A stretch of DNA of 64,000 nt from assembly GCF_963583255.1 (NCBI RefSeq), contig NC_084813.1, forward strand, positions 9,658,001-9,722,000, given 5' to 3'. Positions 11,048 to 25,339 of the stretch are shown one piece after another. Under the pieces are notes generated by a model, which worked only from the letters and a program-made list of their open reading frames with translations, did not search any database and had not been told where the DNA came from. Every line of letters begins with the position of its first letter. The first letter of the stretch is position 1. The position numbers were made by a program, and so were the translations under genes. The DNA is from Pyrus communis. Taxonomy: Eukaryota; Streptophyta; Magnoliopsida; Rosales; Rosaceae.

Positions 11048-11194
11048 GTAAGCCTAAGCAAGTAGAACTTAGATTATTAGAAATAGTTGAGTAGTTAAAA
11101 TTAGAAGTTCAAAAAATTTAATTAATTAGTGCAAAAAGATTTTGAGTGAACAAGTAGACGAGTTGCACAATAAAATAGATAAATTATTAGTTTA

Positions 11195-11446
11195 ATGACC
11201 GATTCTAGAACTAATAGAAAATATATCCAAGCTTTGAAAGAAATTAGTAAGCTAGATAAAGAACCAGTAGGTTTAACTGATTTTTCAGCACCAGTAGCTA
11301 GTAGTAATATCTCTATTAGACAAACTAATTTAATTATCCAATTAGTTTTAAGTTTAGCTGAAAAATTAGGTCAAGTTGAAGAACAAATAGTAGAAATAAA
11401 TCAAGTTTTACATAACACATCTTCATCAATTCCACAATCTTTGTAA
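11195..11446 (+). pseudogene. EPRV-1 badnavirus-like ORF2 remnant
   Basis: Open frame of 83 codons from ATG to TAA. The middle has a Val-Gly-Leu-Thr-Asp segment and then a Leu/Ile/Val heptad-like stretch (LVLSLAEKLGQVEEQI) suggesting a coiled coil. This is the layout of the small virion-associated ORF2 proteins of badnaviruses, which are somewhat longer. Its start overlaps the end of the preceding remnant. The later polyprotein remnant with movement-protein similarity supports the assignment. The frame closes early and the surroundings are full of stops, so it is treated as non-functional. Confidence 0.5.
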
Positions 11447-13555
11447 GAAAAATTAGAAAATTTAACTTTAGTACAAATAATCATATTAGAAGACCTACTA
11501 TAAATCCTTTTGATAACAAAAAAATGTAACTCTTTAGGAGAAAAAGGAAAATAAGTAGTTAGAGCTGAAGATATTTATCCAAATGAAGAAGAAGCAAAAG
11601 AATTTATTAGAAGAGGTTTTGAGATAACACAGACAAATAAATATAATTTGTATCAATTAGGTTTATTTGAAAATAGAAGTAGAATTGTAAGTAACATCAA
11701 TCAACATGAAGTTAGTTGTATTGATAAAGAAGTTACACTTAATTTACTTAGTAAAGAAGTAGTTACCTATTTAAGAAAATCATATTTCAATCATATTCAC
11801 ATGTGAACAATCTTAATCGGAAGAGCACGATTAACCAGAGCACAAGTAGGCACAAAACCTTTAGTATACATATATGATGACAGATGGGGTAATCACTAAC
11901 AAGCAGCAATAACACCAGCTGAAGTAAACTTAAGCTCAAACTTAGCAGTCATATGATGTATTCCAAATTATGTGATGACAATAAATGAATTTAATAAAGA
12001 TATTAAAGCAAGCATAAGAATAAAAAAAATTATAATATGAAAGGAGAGTATAAAAATTTGTGTATTAGCTTAATGTATATTCGTAAGGTGTCTGATAAAT
12101 ATAATCACAAGTTTAATTTAGAAGCATTAGCTTAATGTATATTCGTAAGGTGTCTGATAAATATAATCATAAGTTTAATTTAGAATTTCAAAATTTAGTT
12201 CAAACATTTGGTAGTAAGTATGTGAATATGATAGAAGCAAAACCCGTAGATAATAGCTTTTTAGAAGAAACTCAGTGGACGTTACCTAATTTACAAGTAG
12301 CACGAAATAGACAGCCAGATAGGGTATAAATATATGAAACTAGTACAGGAGAAGCAACGATTAGGTGTAGTAATTACAAGCAACTAGATAATATAGAAGA
12401 TAATGAGAGTGAGATCGAAAATGAGAGTATTCACATTGCTTTTGATAATTTAGATATTAATTTAGTTGAGCAAAATTTTGATCACATTGTAGATAAGCTT
12501 ATAGAAGATATTAATCATTTAGATGAAGAACAATACTTAGAAAAATATAAGACATGATATAGAACTACATAGAATTTTAGATGAAGAGATGAAAAAATTA
12601 ATTTTAGAAATAGGAGTAAAATGTATTTTAGGATCAAAAGAATATAATAATGTATTAGAGTTGAAAGTAGTATGTAATCCAGCAGAAGAAAGTAGTACAT
12701 CAAGAGTAGAAAATCTTGGATATGTAGGTAGAACTGATCAACAATTTTTGAGACAAACAAATGAACAATATAATTAACAATCAGGAGTAGATTACATTGA
12801 ATAAAGTATGATGAAACCCCCTAGAAAAAATAGGATTCCATATTTAAAATGATTAGAACAAATTAATATAGCAGGTATATATTAAACTTAGATAATGTAG
12901 ATCCACAAGATTGAGAGAGAACAATTGAGAGATGGGAAAAAGGTTGCGTACATGCAGAATTAATGTTAGATTTTACTAATTCACAAAATATTTTACATTA
13001 TTTTGAACATATTTTAGTTGGTTTATTTTTTGATTATTTTCAATCATGGAAAGTTCAAAATCCAGAACAACATCAGGTAACTAAAACACATTTTAATATT
13101 GATAGTTTTGTTACTTTAATTAAACAAGAATTTCTAGATCATAATTTGTTAGGTGGCAGAAGCGAACAAGAACAAATAAGAGCATTTAGAAATTAGAACA
13201 ATTACAAATGTATGATTTACAGTATATAGCTGAGTATACTTCATATTTCTTCAAATATTTAGGAAGAACATGTATAATTAGTGAAATTAAATTATTAGAT
13301 ACTTGTATGACAAAAATAAAAGGACCAATAGGTGAAAAGATTTGGAATGAATGGTAAAAGCATGCAAAGAAAAATGATATTGCAATAAGACCTAGAATTC
13401 AACATATATATGACATACTTAGATAAGAGTGTAGCCAAATAAAAGTTAAGAGACAAACTAGGAAGCAATTTTACATGAGCTATAAAAATATAGATTTACT
13501 ACATAGTATGATTGTCATAAGAAAAATAAGCATAAGAAAATATACAAAAAGAAAT
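11447..13555 (+). pseudogene. EPRV-1 polyprotein remnant: movement and capsid regions
   Basis: Decayed coding sequence in pieces. Around 11837-11886 is a movement-protein-like block (RAQVGTKPLVYIYDD) typical of badnavirus/tungrovirus polyproteins. Open stretches at 12135-12329, 12589-12777 and 12963-13196 encode Asp/Glu/Asn-rich and capsid-like sequence. Many frames end at TAG or TGA where a Gln or Trp codon would fit. A direct duplication of about 60 bp occurs at about 12072-12180. Protease, RT and RNase H of this virus are absent: homology stops abruptly at about 13555, where a Ty1/copia reading begins. Confidence 0.55.
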
Positions 13556-14235
13556 ATAAGTTGTACCAAAGGTTAGTAGGACGGTTGATTTACTTGTCAC
13601 TCACAAGGCCAGATATTGCTTGCACAGTAAGTGTGCTGAGTCAATTTATGCACATAGCTAGTGAGGATCACATGGTCGCGGTAATGTGAATATTGAATTA
13701 CTTGAAGGGAACTCCGAGGAAAGGACTACTATACAGAAAGCATGAACATATGGAAGTGAAAGGATACGTGGATGTAGACTGGGCTGGAAATATTATTGAT
13801 CGGCGATCTACTTTAGCCTACTTTACTTTTGTAGCTGGTAACCCTATAACTTGGAGGAGTAAGAAGCAGAGTGTGGTGGCGAGGTCTTCAGCTGAGGTTG
13901 AGTACAAAGGAATGGCACATGGTATTTATGAGTTTTTGTGGCTTCAAATTCTACTTACTGAGATAGGGTTTAAGCCTAAAGAACCTATGTTGTTATACAG
14001 TGATAATCAAGCAGTGCGAGAGATAGCAAACAATCCCATGCAACATGATAGGACCAAACATGTTGAGGTGGACAAACACTTTATAAAAGAGAAACTGGAT
14101 ATTAAGTTGGTTGACATTCCGTTTGTAAAGACAGATGAACAGTTGGCAGATGTTTTGACACATGCAGTCTCAGCTAGAAGGTTTTGGGACTTACTTGACA
14201 AGTTGGGCCTAGGACATATCTATGCTCCAACTTGA
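13556..14235 (+). pseudogene. Ty1/copia pol 3' end: RT tail and RNase H
   Basis: The reading starts near a Tyr-Gln-Arg-Leu-Val-Gly-Arg-Leu block and [16 protein letters not shown], the end of a copia reverse transcriptase. It continues through RNase H (YVDVDWAG, then SKKQSVVARSSAEVEY and YSDNQAV) to a stop at 14233-14235. The clean open part is 13693-14232, 180 codons. A TGA at about 13686-13688 replaces a Trp expected by the family, a G-to-A change. The element is 5'-truncated; gag, protease, integrase and most of RT are missing. A polypurine tract and LTR follow in order. Confidence 0.85.
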
Positions 14236-14347
14236 GGGGGAGTATTACCGTGAGTCAAAGATTAAGAGGAATAGGAATGTATTTATATTTCCTAGTTTGG
14301 TTATACTTTATTTTAATATTCCTTGTATCACAAGGTAAAGTTATATC

Positions 14348-14394
<47 letters not shown>

Positions 14395-14459
14395 GTTAAT
14401 TACCTCCTAGAAGGGAGAAGAATAATACGAACTATTAAATCCTAAACAATATACTTTCA
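14231..14459 (+). mobile_element. Ty1/copia polypurine tract and 3' LTR
   Basis: cttgagggggag (14231-14242) is a typical copia polypurine tract. The LTR then runs from about 14243 to about 14459, ending ctttca. Its first bases are tattacc where TG would be expected, consistent with a G-to-A change. It contains a TA microsatellite. No left LTR is present, so the copy is truncated. Confidence 0.6.
14342..14397. repeat. (TA)n microsatellite
   Basis: About 55 bp of nearly pure TA repeats, interrupted by a few G or C bases, within the copia LTR. Confidence 0.9.
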
Positions 14460-15180
14460 TCTAGTTATGGGTCAATACGAAAAGCCTACCCTACAAAACT
14501 CACCCCATCTTCCTCACGTTGCTCCTCCCTTACGAAACTATCCCCTTGCACCCTCAACCCTACGATTTGGAAGCCACCCCCTCCGTCGCTCTTTGACCCT
14601 TTAGTTCAAACCCCTTCCCCTCCACCCTCCTGGTGGGAGTCACCACCCCTTCCACCCCCTTGCTGGAAGTCAGCCCCTCCACACTACTGGTGGAGCCCAC
14701 CCCCTCCACCCTACTGTTGGAAGTCACCCCCTCCACCCTCCTGGTGGAGCCCACCCCCTCCAACCTCCTGGGGGAACCTTTCTTGTCAGAAGCCACCCTC
14801 TCCGTCTCGCTATGTTGATCCTTTTCAACAATCAGCCCCTCCCCCGGCATGTGACCCCCGCCCTCCAAAACTCACCCCCTCCACCTTATTTGGACGACTC
14901 CGCGACCCCACCTTATCAAAACGTTCCTGTCCCAAGCACTAGCCCTAGAACTCCTTACCCTCGCCAAGATCCACATAAATGTGTGATAGATTGCAAGGGC
15001 ATTTGCAACGACCATATGAACAGGCCTGCAGGGAATATTGTATATCTAAATGCCCACAAGCCTTCATATCCGGGAGAACCTGCTGTTGGAGCAGTAGCAT
15101 TAATATATCTTAAAGTGTACACGTTACTGCAAAAAGTCCATATCCACCACCAAAACTACCTCTGCAGGACTGTATATTAA
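14460..15180 (+). pseudogene. Pro/Trp-rich protein remnant with shifted frames
   Basis: Read in pieces, this encodes a proline-rich repeat protein. One frame (about 14568-14945) has repeated Trp-Trp-Ser-(Pro)n and Cys-Trp-Lys-Ser-(Pro)n units. Another (14467-14590 and again 14812-15180) has recurring Leu-Gln-Asn-Ser-Pro words and ends with a Cys-containing tail (HKCVIDCKGIC). No single frame covers it, so at least two frameshifts are needed. It resembles extensin/HRGP-like proteins only in composition. It could be a pseudogene or an exon of an unknown gene. Confidence 0.4.
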
Positions 15181-16106
15181 CTAAGTAATGCAGTTTTTCT
15201 GTTAATTTGTTTGTTGATTAATAATGTAAAATATCTGATTTAATAATGCAGGGTTTACATTCTTTTTTTACATGTTATGTGACTTGTGGTGCAGAAATGT
15301 TCATTAACAAGTGTATCCCTCCTTTTAGTAGATTTCTACGTTGTGATTACGAATGAGAGAAAACACATAGGTGAGATTTAGATATGTACACCCAATGTAT
15401 AATGTATATTCATATTCATTCATCTTGTGAATTTGTCACTTTTTCATAGCTTTTCCTACTTTGTTGAGTCATTTTCCCAACTTTTTTTCGAACGAGGTTG
15501 AAGTTTAAAACTCCAACAACTCTTAATGTTAATGAGAAATACCTTAAGATTCATTACCTATTAATTATTGACTGTTAATGTCAGATGTAATAACAATTAA
15601 TTCTTGAATTTTTTTCATCTAAAATGTTGCTTTATACGTTTCTTTTTCTTCATTTTTTTTTTTTAAATGTGAAATGTGAATTTTTGTTAAGAGCTAAAAA
15701 GATGCTAAAGAGCTTCTCCGAAAGTATCATTGAAATAACGTCATGATTAAAAGTAGCATTCCAATATTTTTATTACTTTGAACATAAGAATTAAGAATTA
15801 CCAGCACAATTTAAGAATTACCACAAGGTAAAAAAGAAATGGAAATTTGCAGGCCGAAGCAGTATTGCATGGCCGCTTACGGGTCCTGCATTTATACAAT
15901 CAATCCACCTCTCTTACACATTCTGCAAAGCCACAAACTAAAATTCCCCCAAAAAAGAATTCCAGAGGTGAATGAGCAGAGGAGAAGAGGCACGGTTATA
16001 AGAAGAAAAAAATGGGAGATGTTCTAGTTCGAACCCGGAGAAAGATTAAAACACCAAAAGTGCGAAACTTTCTTCGGCTAAAAGCTGTACTAGTATCCTG
16101 ATAAAT
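15181..16106. other. Hexokinase 3' flank, AT-rich
   Basis: No gene seen. The right part is probably the hexokinase 3' UTR. On the minus strand aataaa-type bases occur at about 15767-15773, some 335 bp after the stop codon, a plausible poly(A) signal. Confidence 0.4.
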
Positions 16107-19628
<3,522 letters not shown>

Positions 19629-19791
19629 TGTTTCGGTTGATTTCGGGTTCGGAGTTGTTTGTGGAGAAGCAAATGAAATGCTCTGTTTCTTTGGTGGGTT
19701 GGGGGAGTGATGCAAGTTTTAACGGTTTGGGGCGACTTTTGTACGAGTAGGACACATAAATGGAATTTCAATGATAATTACAATATTGTCC
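19629..19791 (-). promoter_or_regulatory. Hexokinase 5' UTR and proximal promoter
   Basis: Only about 160 bp separate the hexokinase ATG from a SINE insertion. The minus strand is pyrimidine- and A-rich just upstream of the ATG, like a leader, and no TATA box is obvious. Much of the core promoter may therefore lie in or beyond the SINE. Confidence 0.45.
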
Positions 19792-19991
19792 CCGGTTAGT
19801 AATACGATTTAATAATATTTCTCTTTATTTTGTAAGTGAGAGGTCTTAGGTTTGATTCTCGTCAAAGACAAATTTGAACCACATTATTGCTAGCCCATTT
19901 TGAGGCTTAATTCATCCCCTCCCCCTTAGTGTAGATAACTCATTCTCTCCTCTTTAGTGTAGATAATATCGTTTGTTAAAAAAAATTAAAA
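19792..19991 (+). mobile_element. SINE with 14-bp target-site duplication
   Basis: Flanked by exact direct repeats ttacaatattgtcc (19778-19791 and 19992-20005). The head carries a pol III B-box-like ggtttgattctcg after gtaagtgagaggtctta, and the tail is ataatatcgtttgtt followed by A-rich sequence. A second copy lies inverted at 57900-58083 with its own different TSD. tRNA-derived head, A-rich tail and long variable TSDs define a SINE. Confidence 0.85.
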
Positions 19992-21733
19992 GTTACAATA
20001 TTGTCCTACTATAAAAATAGATTTGAGGATTTGGTTCTAGGCATGGGCACGTGTAATGACCCGTCCCCAATTATTATGATTTTTATAATTTTAAAAAGTG
20101 AATTTACGAAAATGCCCTTTGAGACAAAGTGTTGACTGTCGTGTTATGTCATGTAAGGTTCATTTTCTTAGTGTATTTCCGTAGTACTCGTCGCTACGGA
20201 CGCGTAGGCGCAAATAGATCATGATTTGGAGTTATAACGAATGAGATATTAACATTTAAAGTGGGGGGCATTTTAGTAAACTAGTTATTTTCTGGAGTGC
20301 TCCAAATTTTTGGAGCAAAATCTGGTGGAGCCATGTGTGTGGCCCAAATTAAAAGAAAGATGGTCGGTGGAGATGGAGGATAAAGGAGAGAAAGAAGGGA
20401 GGAACCAGACCAATGGGGAAGGGAGAAAATGAGGAGAACCAATGGGAAAAGAGGAAAGGAGGAAAAATGAGAGAAGGGGAGAAGGAAAGGAACCTGCAAG
20501 GTTCCCCATTGGCCGCAACCCAACCAGGCTCCGCCATCTTTTTTGGTGGTTTCCATCAGTTTTTCCGTCAAATCGTCGCCACCCACCACCTGAGAAACCT
20601 TTCATGACCTCCCATCTTCCATTCCAATCAAATTTCACTAGATTTAGCCTTGATTTCGGGAAGAATGGAACCCGTGGGTTCTGGGGGTGCACGGCGAAAA
20701 TCCGATGATTGTGAAGCTAACTCCATCAACCACCACTACCAATGGACTCCCCTCAATCCCAAAAGCAAGGTCTAAGCCTTGGAGGAAGCGTCGGAGTTTG
20801 TTTGGAGACGAATCAACAACTACCCAATTTTAAGGGTTTTCGGCGGGTTTGGATGAAATTGGGACATTCCAGGTTGGGGTGTGTCAGTTTTGTATCAGAG
20901 CATAAGTTGGGCAGTATTGCGTTCATCATACGCATGATGTTAGCATTCTTAGTTTTTTAGCCTAATGTTCGAATCTTGCCACCTCGTCGAATACGAAAAA
21001 TGTGTTAGCTTTTCCTAAGTTTTGGGTAGTTTTGTCAACTTGTCGACATTTTAAAAGAGCACTTTGGCGAATGCCCTTTGACTTAAAGTGAAGAAATTCC
21101 CTTCCAAATAAAGATGTAGATTTGAGGCAAGTTGATGGCTTAAAGTAAGGCTAATGTATCGATAATTGTGTATCATCGGAGACTTTACCAACCAATTCCA
21201 TCCTTATCCTCTAGCCATTAGTATTAAACCTTTCGAGATTAGAAATCCAAAATAGTTTTGATTCCTTGGCAGTATCCATTAGAATACCACTTATTAGAAT
21301 TCATGCGAAGTCTACTTTTGTTAAGACTCTAGAAATGTCTCATGTGACGATGGTGCTAAAGTGGTAGCACTCGACAGAAGAACATCTTGGGAAAATCACT
21401 TTTGGTCCCTGATAGCTCTAATACTTTTGTGATGTTACTTTTTGATCATCAAGAAACCTTGTTAGCTCAGACAACCACAAAATTGTTTAGTCTTTTGGCA
21501 CCAAATCGTCCAATTCATGCCTCGATCACGATACTGTACTATTCTAGAGAGCACCAAACTAGCTGCTAGAAATGTTTTGACGTTCACATTCCCACAACAA
21601 TATGACCCTAGAGTGAAGCAGTGGAAATATACATAGAGACAAATACATATTGCAAAATGCTTCTTTCGTGACTAAGCACTAGAGTTGCTCATAAGATCTA
21701 AAAGCTTAAATTAGAGAAACCATATCTTTATTA

Positions 21734-21948
21734 CATGAGGAGCAAAACGATATTTTGGCATCGTTTAGCAAAACCCAGGTCCTAATAAGTGTTGCCGTAG
21801 ATGAGTCGTCTTGCCCACTTTCTTAGTGAACCCAACAACTAAGTCATCGATATTACAGTCTGCAGCTTGTAATGCTGATAACTCATTGTTATCTCAATAA
21901 GTTAGTGAAGTTCCCGAGTGATGCCAAAATATCGTTTTGCTCTTCATG
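21734..21948. repeat. 29-bp inverted repeat inside element D
   Basis: Arms at 21734-21762 (catgaggagcaaaacgat...) and 21920-21948 are reverse complements with one mismatch, enclosing about 157 bp. The right arm runs directly into the first of three consecutive LTR-head sequences. Confidence 0.8.
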
Positions 21949-22076
21949 TAACGACCCGTCCCCAATTATTATGATTTTTATAAAAGATATGGTATCGTTT
22001 AGCAAAACTTTTGGTCCTCATGTAACGACCCGTCCCCAATTATTTTGGCATCGTTTAGCAAAACTTTTGGTCCTCA
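21949..22076 (+). repeat. Serial partial LTR heads before the 3' LTR
   Basis: The LTR opening gtaacgacccgtccccaatt occurs near 21949, 22021 and 22077. The copies are separated by a repeated atcgtttagcaaaac-type spacer ending tttggtcctcat. Only the last copy continues into a full LTR. Confidence 0.8.
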
Positions 22077-22901
22077 TGTAACGACCCGTCCCCAATTATT
22101 ATGATTTTTATAATTTTAAAAAGTGAATTTACGAAAATGCCCTTCGAGACAAAGTGTTGACTTTTGTTGACTTCCATGTCGTGTCATGTAAGGTTCATTT
22201 TCTTGGTGTATTCCTATAGTACTCGTCGCTACAGACGTGTGGGCGCAATCAAATTGTGATTTGGAGTTATAACGAAGGAGATATTAACGTTTAAAATCAG
22301 GGGCATTTTAGTAAACTAGTTATTTTTTGGAATGCTCCACATTTTTGGAGCAAAATCTGGTGAAGCCACGTGTGTGGCCCAGATTAAAAGAAAGAAAGAT
22401 GGTTGATGGAGGTGGAGGATAAAGGAGAGAAATGAGGGAGGAACTGGACCAATGGGGAAGGAAGAAAATGAGGAGAACCAATGGGAAAAGAGGAAAGGAG
22501 GAAAGCTGAGAGAAGGGGAGAAGAAGAGGAACCCGCGCTGGGTTCCTCATTAACCCGCGCGACCGGGTTTTGCCATCTTTTCCGACTGTTTTCGTCAGTT
22601 TTTCCGTCAAATCGTCGCCACCCACCACATGAGAAACCTTTCATGACCTCACATTTTCCATTCCCAATCAAATTTCACTAGATTTAGCCTTGATTTCGAG
22701 AAGAATGGAACCTGTGGGTTCCAGGGGTGCACGGCGAAAATCCGCCACCACTACCAATGGACTCCCCTCAGTCCTAGGAGTAAGGCCTAAGCCTTGGAGG
22801 AGGCGTCGGAGTTTGTTTGGAGATGAATCAACAACTACCCAATTTTAAGGGTTTCCGGTGGGTTTAGATGAAATTAGGACATTCTGGGTCGAGGTGTGTC
22901 A

Positions 22902-23598
22902 GTATGGGCTGGGCCAAGCCCAATTTTGAAGGAACCTGACCCTACCCGTTTTAAACTGTAACAGGGCGGGGTGGGTACATACATTTTTAGTTTTGGAACC
23001 GAACCTTACTCGGCCCATTTGAAACAGTATGGGAGAGTCCATGGGTCCAACTCTATTTTTTTTTCTCTTAAAAAATGAGGCTAAAGTTGCTACACTGTAG
23101 TGCATAGCAGCATCACATATTACACTCCTGGAGATGTCTTTAAAAATTGAGAATGCATAACAATACTATAGCAGCTCATATTAGAGGAGTATTGAAGCAC
23201 ATGTTGTGCCTAGTAGTGCATATTAATATTATTATCCAAATCCAAAATAACATCCAAATCCAATCCAAAATAACATCTCCAAGACATCCAATGCAAAATC
23301 AAAATAAAAAATAACATCCAAATCCAAAATAACCTAACAACAAAATTAGTGAATAAAACCCTTTGAAAACTTATAGAACATTGTTGTAATCTATCCATGG
23401 TTCCTAACAGAGTGAAAATTATACTATAATTGGTAATTAACATATAATAAAAGTTGTTTGTGTATGATACTTATAGAGATTTAAATTTGTGTTGGTTGAT
23501 TTGGAACTCAGAAAAGTCTTCAAGTCCCATCTTTAGACTCTGAGTGCTTCAACTTCTCTTTTTTACTCTGTTTGCTGCTGAGCCTGCAAGTGCAAAAA
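22902..23598. other. Unassigned, GC-box-rich then repetitive
   Basis: 22905-23060 has gggctgggcc, ggcggggtgggta and similar words like the ends of some plant transposons. 23225-23335 is a simple array of atccaaatccaaaataac words. No gene. Confidence 0.35.
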
Positions 23599-25303
23599 TG
23601 ATAGGAGCATATTCGTGCGACTTAAATGGCTTGTTCTCGTACATTTACGTTATGTTTCTTTAGTTATTTTAGTCCTTTATGCTTCTTTTGTGTGTTTTCA
23701 GGATAATAAGACGTGTTTGACGAAAGGATGCATTGTGGAGTGTTTTGGAGCACTATTGGGCTAAGGATGGATAGCTTATGCTTGGAGCCCAAGTGTTGGA
23801 TGAAATTGAAGGCCTTGTATGCACTTGAGGACACAAAACAATGGCCCTAACCCAATTACATAACACCTTGCCATGGGCTTAACACAAACACCATTCCTTG
23901 CCATGCAAGGGGGAGCAATTTGGGTCCATTTCATGCACTTAAACCCTAGCCCAATTACACACCATTGCAGCCAAATCCATTCTTTGCCATGCACATTCAC
24001 CACCAATTCAACCACATGCACTTATTCATTCCATTCACAACACAACACACAACACAAACACACATCTTGTGCCGTGCATCACCTTCCATTTTGTGCAGTT
24101 TTTCTCCTCCATTGCAGCCACTCCAACCATTCCCCACTCCATTCCACATACACCTAAAGCCCTAAACATCTCCTTAGACCTTGTGCTACAACAACGAGGA
24201 AGAGAAGAGTGCCTAAACGTTCATACAATTCAAGTTTGAGTTGTTAGAATGTTTAGGTGTTTCTTTGATTTCAATGTTTAAATTCAATTCTCTTTGTTTT
24301 GTACGTATGAGGAATGGAAGAGAAGAGTGCCTAAACGTTCATACAATTCAAGTTTAAGTTGTTGGAATGTTTAGGTGTTTCTTTGATTTCAAAGTTATGA
24401 GGAACTAAACCCCCCTTTAGCTAGGGGGTGATTCGAAACTATGTTTATGTTTGTAATATGAATTGATTAACTTTCGTTGGAATTTCATAAGTTGTTGATT
24501 CAATTTGTTTAACCGTTTGATTGATAACTTATTTATGTATGTTTATTAAGAATGCGCGCTTAATTTTCATGCATGAATATGACGCTAGAATGTAAGTGAG
24601 TTTCACCTAATCGTTATGAACTTATATTCACAAGTAGTGGAGGTTGCTTATAAACAATCGCGTTAAATGAATTCTTGGCACGAGTTTCATGCTCATCATA
24701 GTAACGAATGCCTCGTCAACACTTATAGTTTTCATAATGCTTAATGATCTTTGATTGTATCTTTATTGTGCTGTTCATGTAAAGGACTTTTGGAGAATGT
24801 TGTGAATTGCGTTGCGCAAACCCATCCAATTCATTAACTTAAGGAAAACTTGACGGTTAATTTAAGCGGACCTAATTGACCCGGGGCGTTGAGTTTCATA
24901 ATTTATCGAAAGACCAACTGAGAATCAATCTTGTCTGCAAGTGTAACATGTGTGGAGAAGAACCCCTTAGCTAGCCTACATTCCATTCATTAAATCCAAA
25001 TTTGTTTTACAATCTGCTTAGTTTATTTACTTGTTTTGTTATTTCAATTTTCGTCAAATCAAACCCCCCCCCCCTTTACTTTCTTGTTCTTTAATGCTTA
25101 GAATCTGTTTAGTTTATGTTTTAAAGTATTTTTGAATTCTTTGAGTCTAGTATAGTGTTTTGTATTGTGTTTTTACGTTTTTGAGTCAAAACCAAGTGAT
25201 TAACAATCCCTCCTAATCCCCGGTCCAGAACGATCCCTACTTATATCATTACTACAATTGTCAAAAAGAGGGTTTAATTTGTGTGCGTATAAATCTCGCA
25301 TCA
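23599..25303 (+). mobile_element. Solo LTR (family B, copy B1), TSD aaaaa
   Basis: 1705 bp starting tgataggagc and ending ctcgcatca, flanked by aaaaa on both sides (23594-23598, 25304-25308). There is no internal domain or second LTR, so it is a solo LTR. It contains an approximately 80-bp block duplicated in direct orientation with a 118-bp period (from 24199 and 24317). The A-run TSD is low complexity, so the boundary evidence rests mainly on TG..CA ends. Open frames inside have no domain. Confidence 0.7.
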
Positions 25304-25339
25304 AAAAACCCAGGTCCTAGACCCAGAGTACAAAATTAT

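Larger units (their letters stand above)
9613..11194 (+). pseudogene. EPRV-1 leader and ORF1 remnant, split by Cassandra
   Basis: AT-rich sequence with short stretches rich in Lys, Glu and Leu that look like the coiled-coil N-terminal ORF of badnaviruses, broken by many stops, mostly TAG. The Cassandra TRIM sits inside it at 10407-11047, and the same AT-rich coding style resumes after it. The end (about 11192-11194) overlaps the next start codon as TAATGA, the compact ORF junction typical of badnavirus-like genomes. Assigned by context and style, not by a diagnostic domain. Confidence 0.45.
20052..22901 (+). mobile_element. Small non-autonomous LTR retrotransposon (element D)
   Basis: The 5' LTR is 20052-20886 and the 3' LTR runs from about 22077 to 22901. 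Both start TGTAA(T/C)GACCCGTCCCC and end gtgtgtca. Just after the 5' LTR is a tRNA-Met primer site (tgtatcagagc, about 20890-20901, one mismatch). The roughly 1.2-kb internal region has only short open frames and no pol domain, so the element depended on a relative. Flanks are gcacg and gtatg, a TSD if two C-to-T changes are allowed. Before the 3' LTR, two extra partial LTR heads and an inverted repeat show rearrangement. LTR style matches the Ty3/gypsy families at 25340, 39932 and 46990. Confidence 0.8.

Noticed and set aside
20281..20692. Overlapping frames of 100-135 codons on both strands near 20.3-20.7 kb and again near 22.3-22.7 kb
   Set aside because: They fall in the two LTRs of element D; purine-rich sequence without stops explains them.
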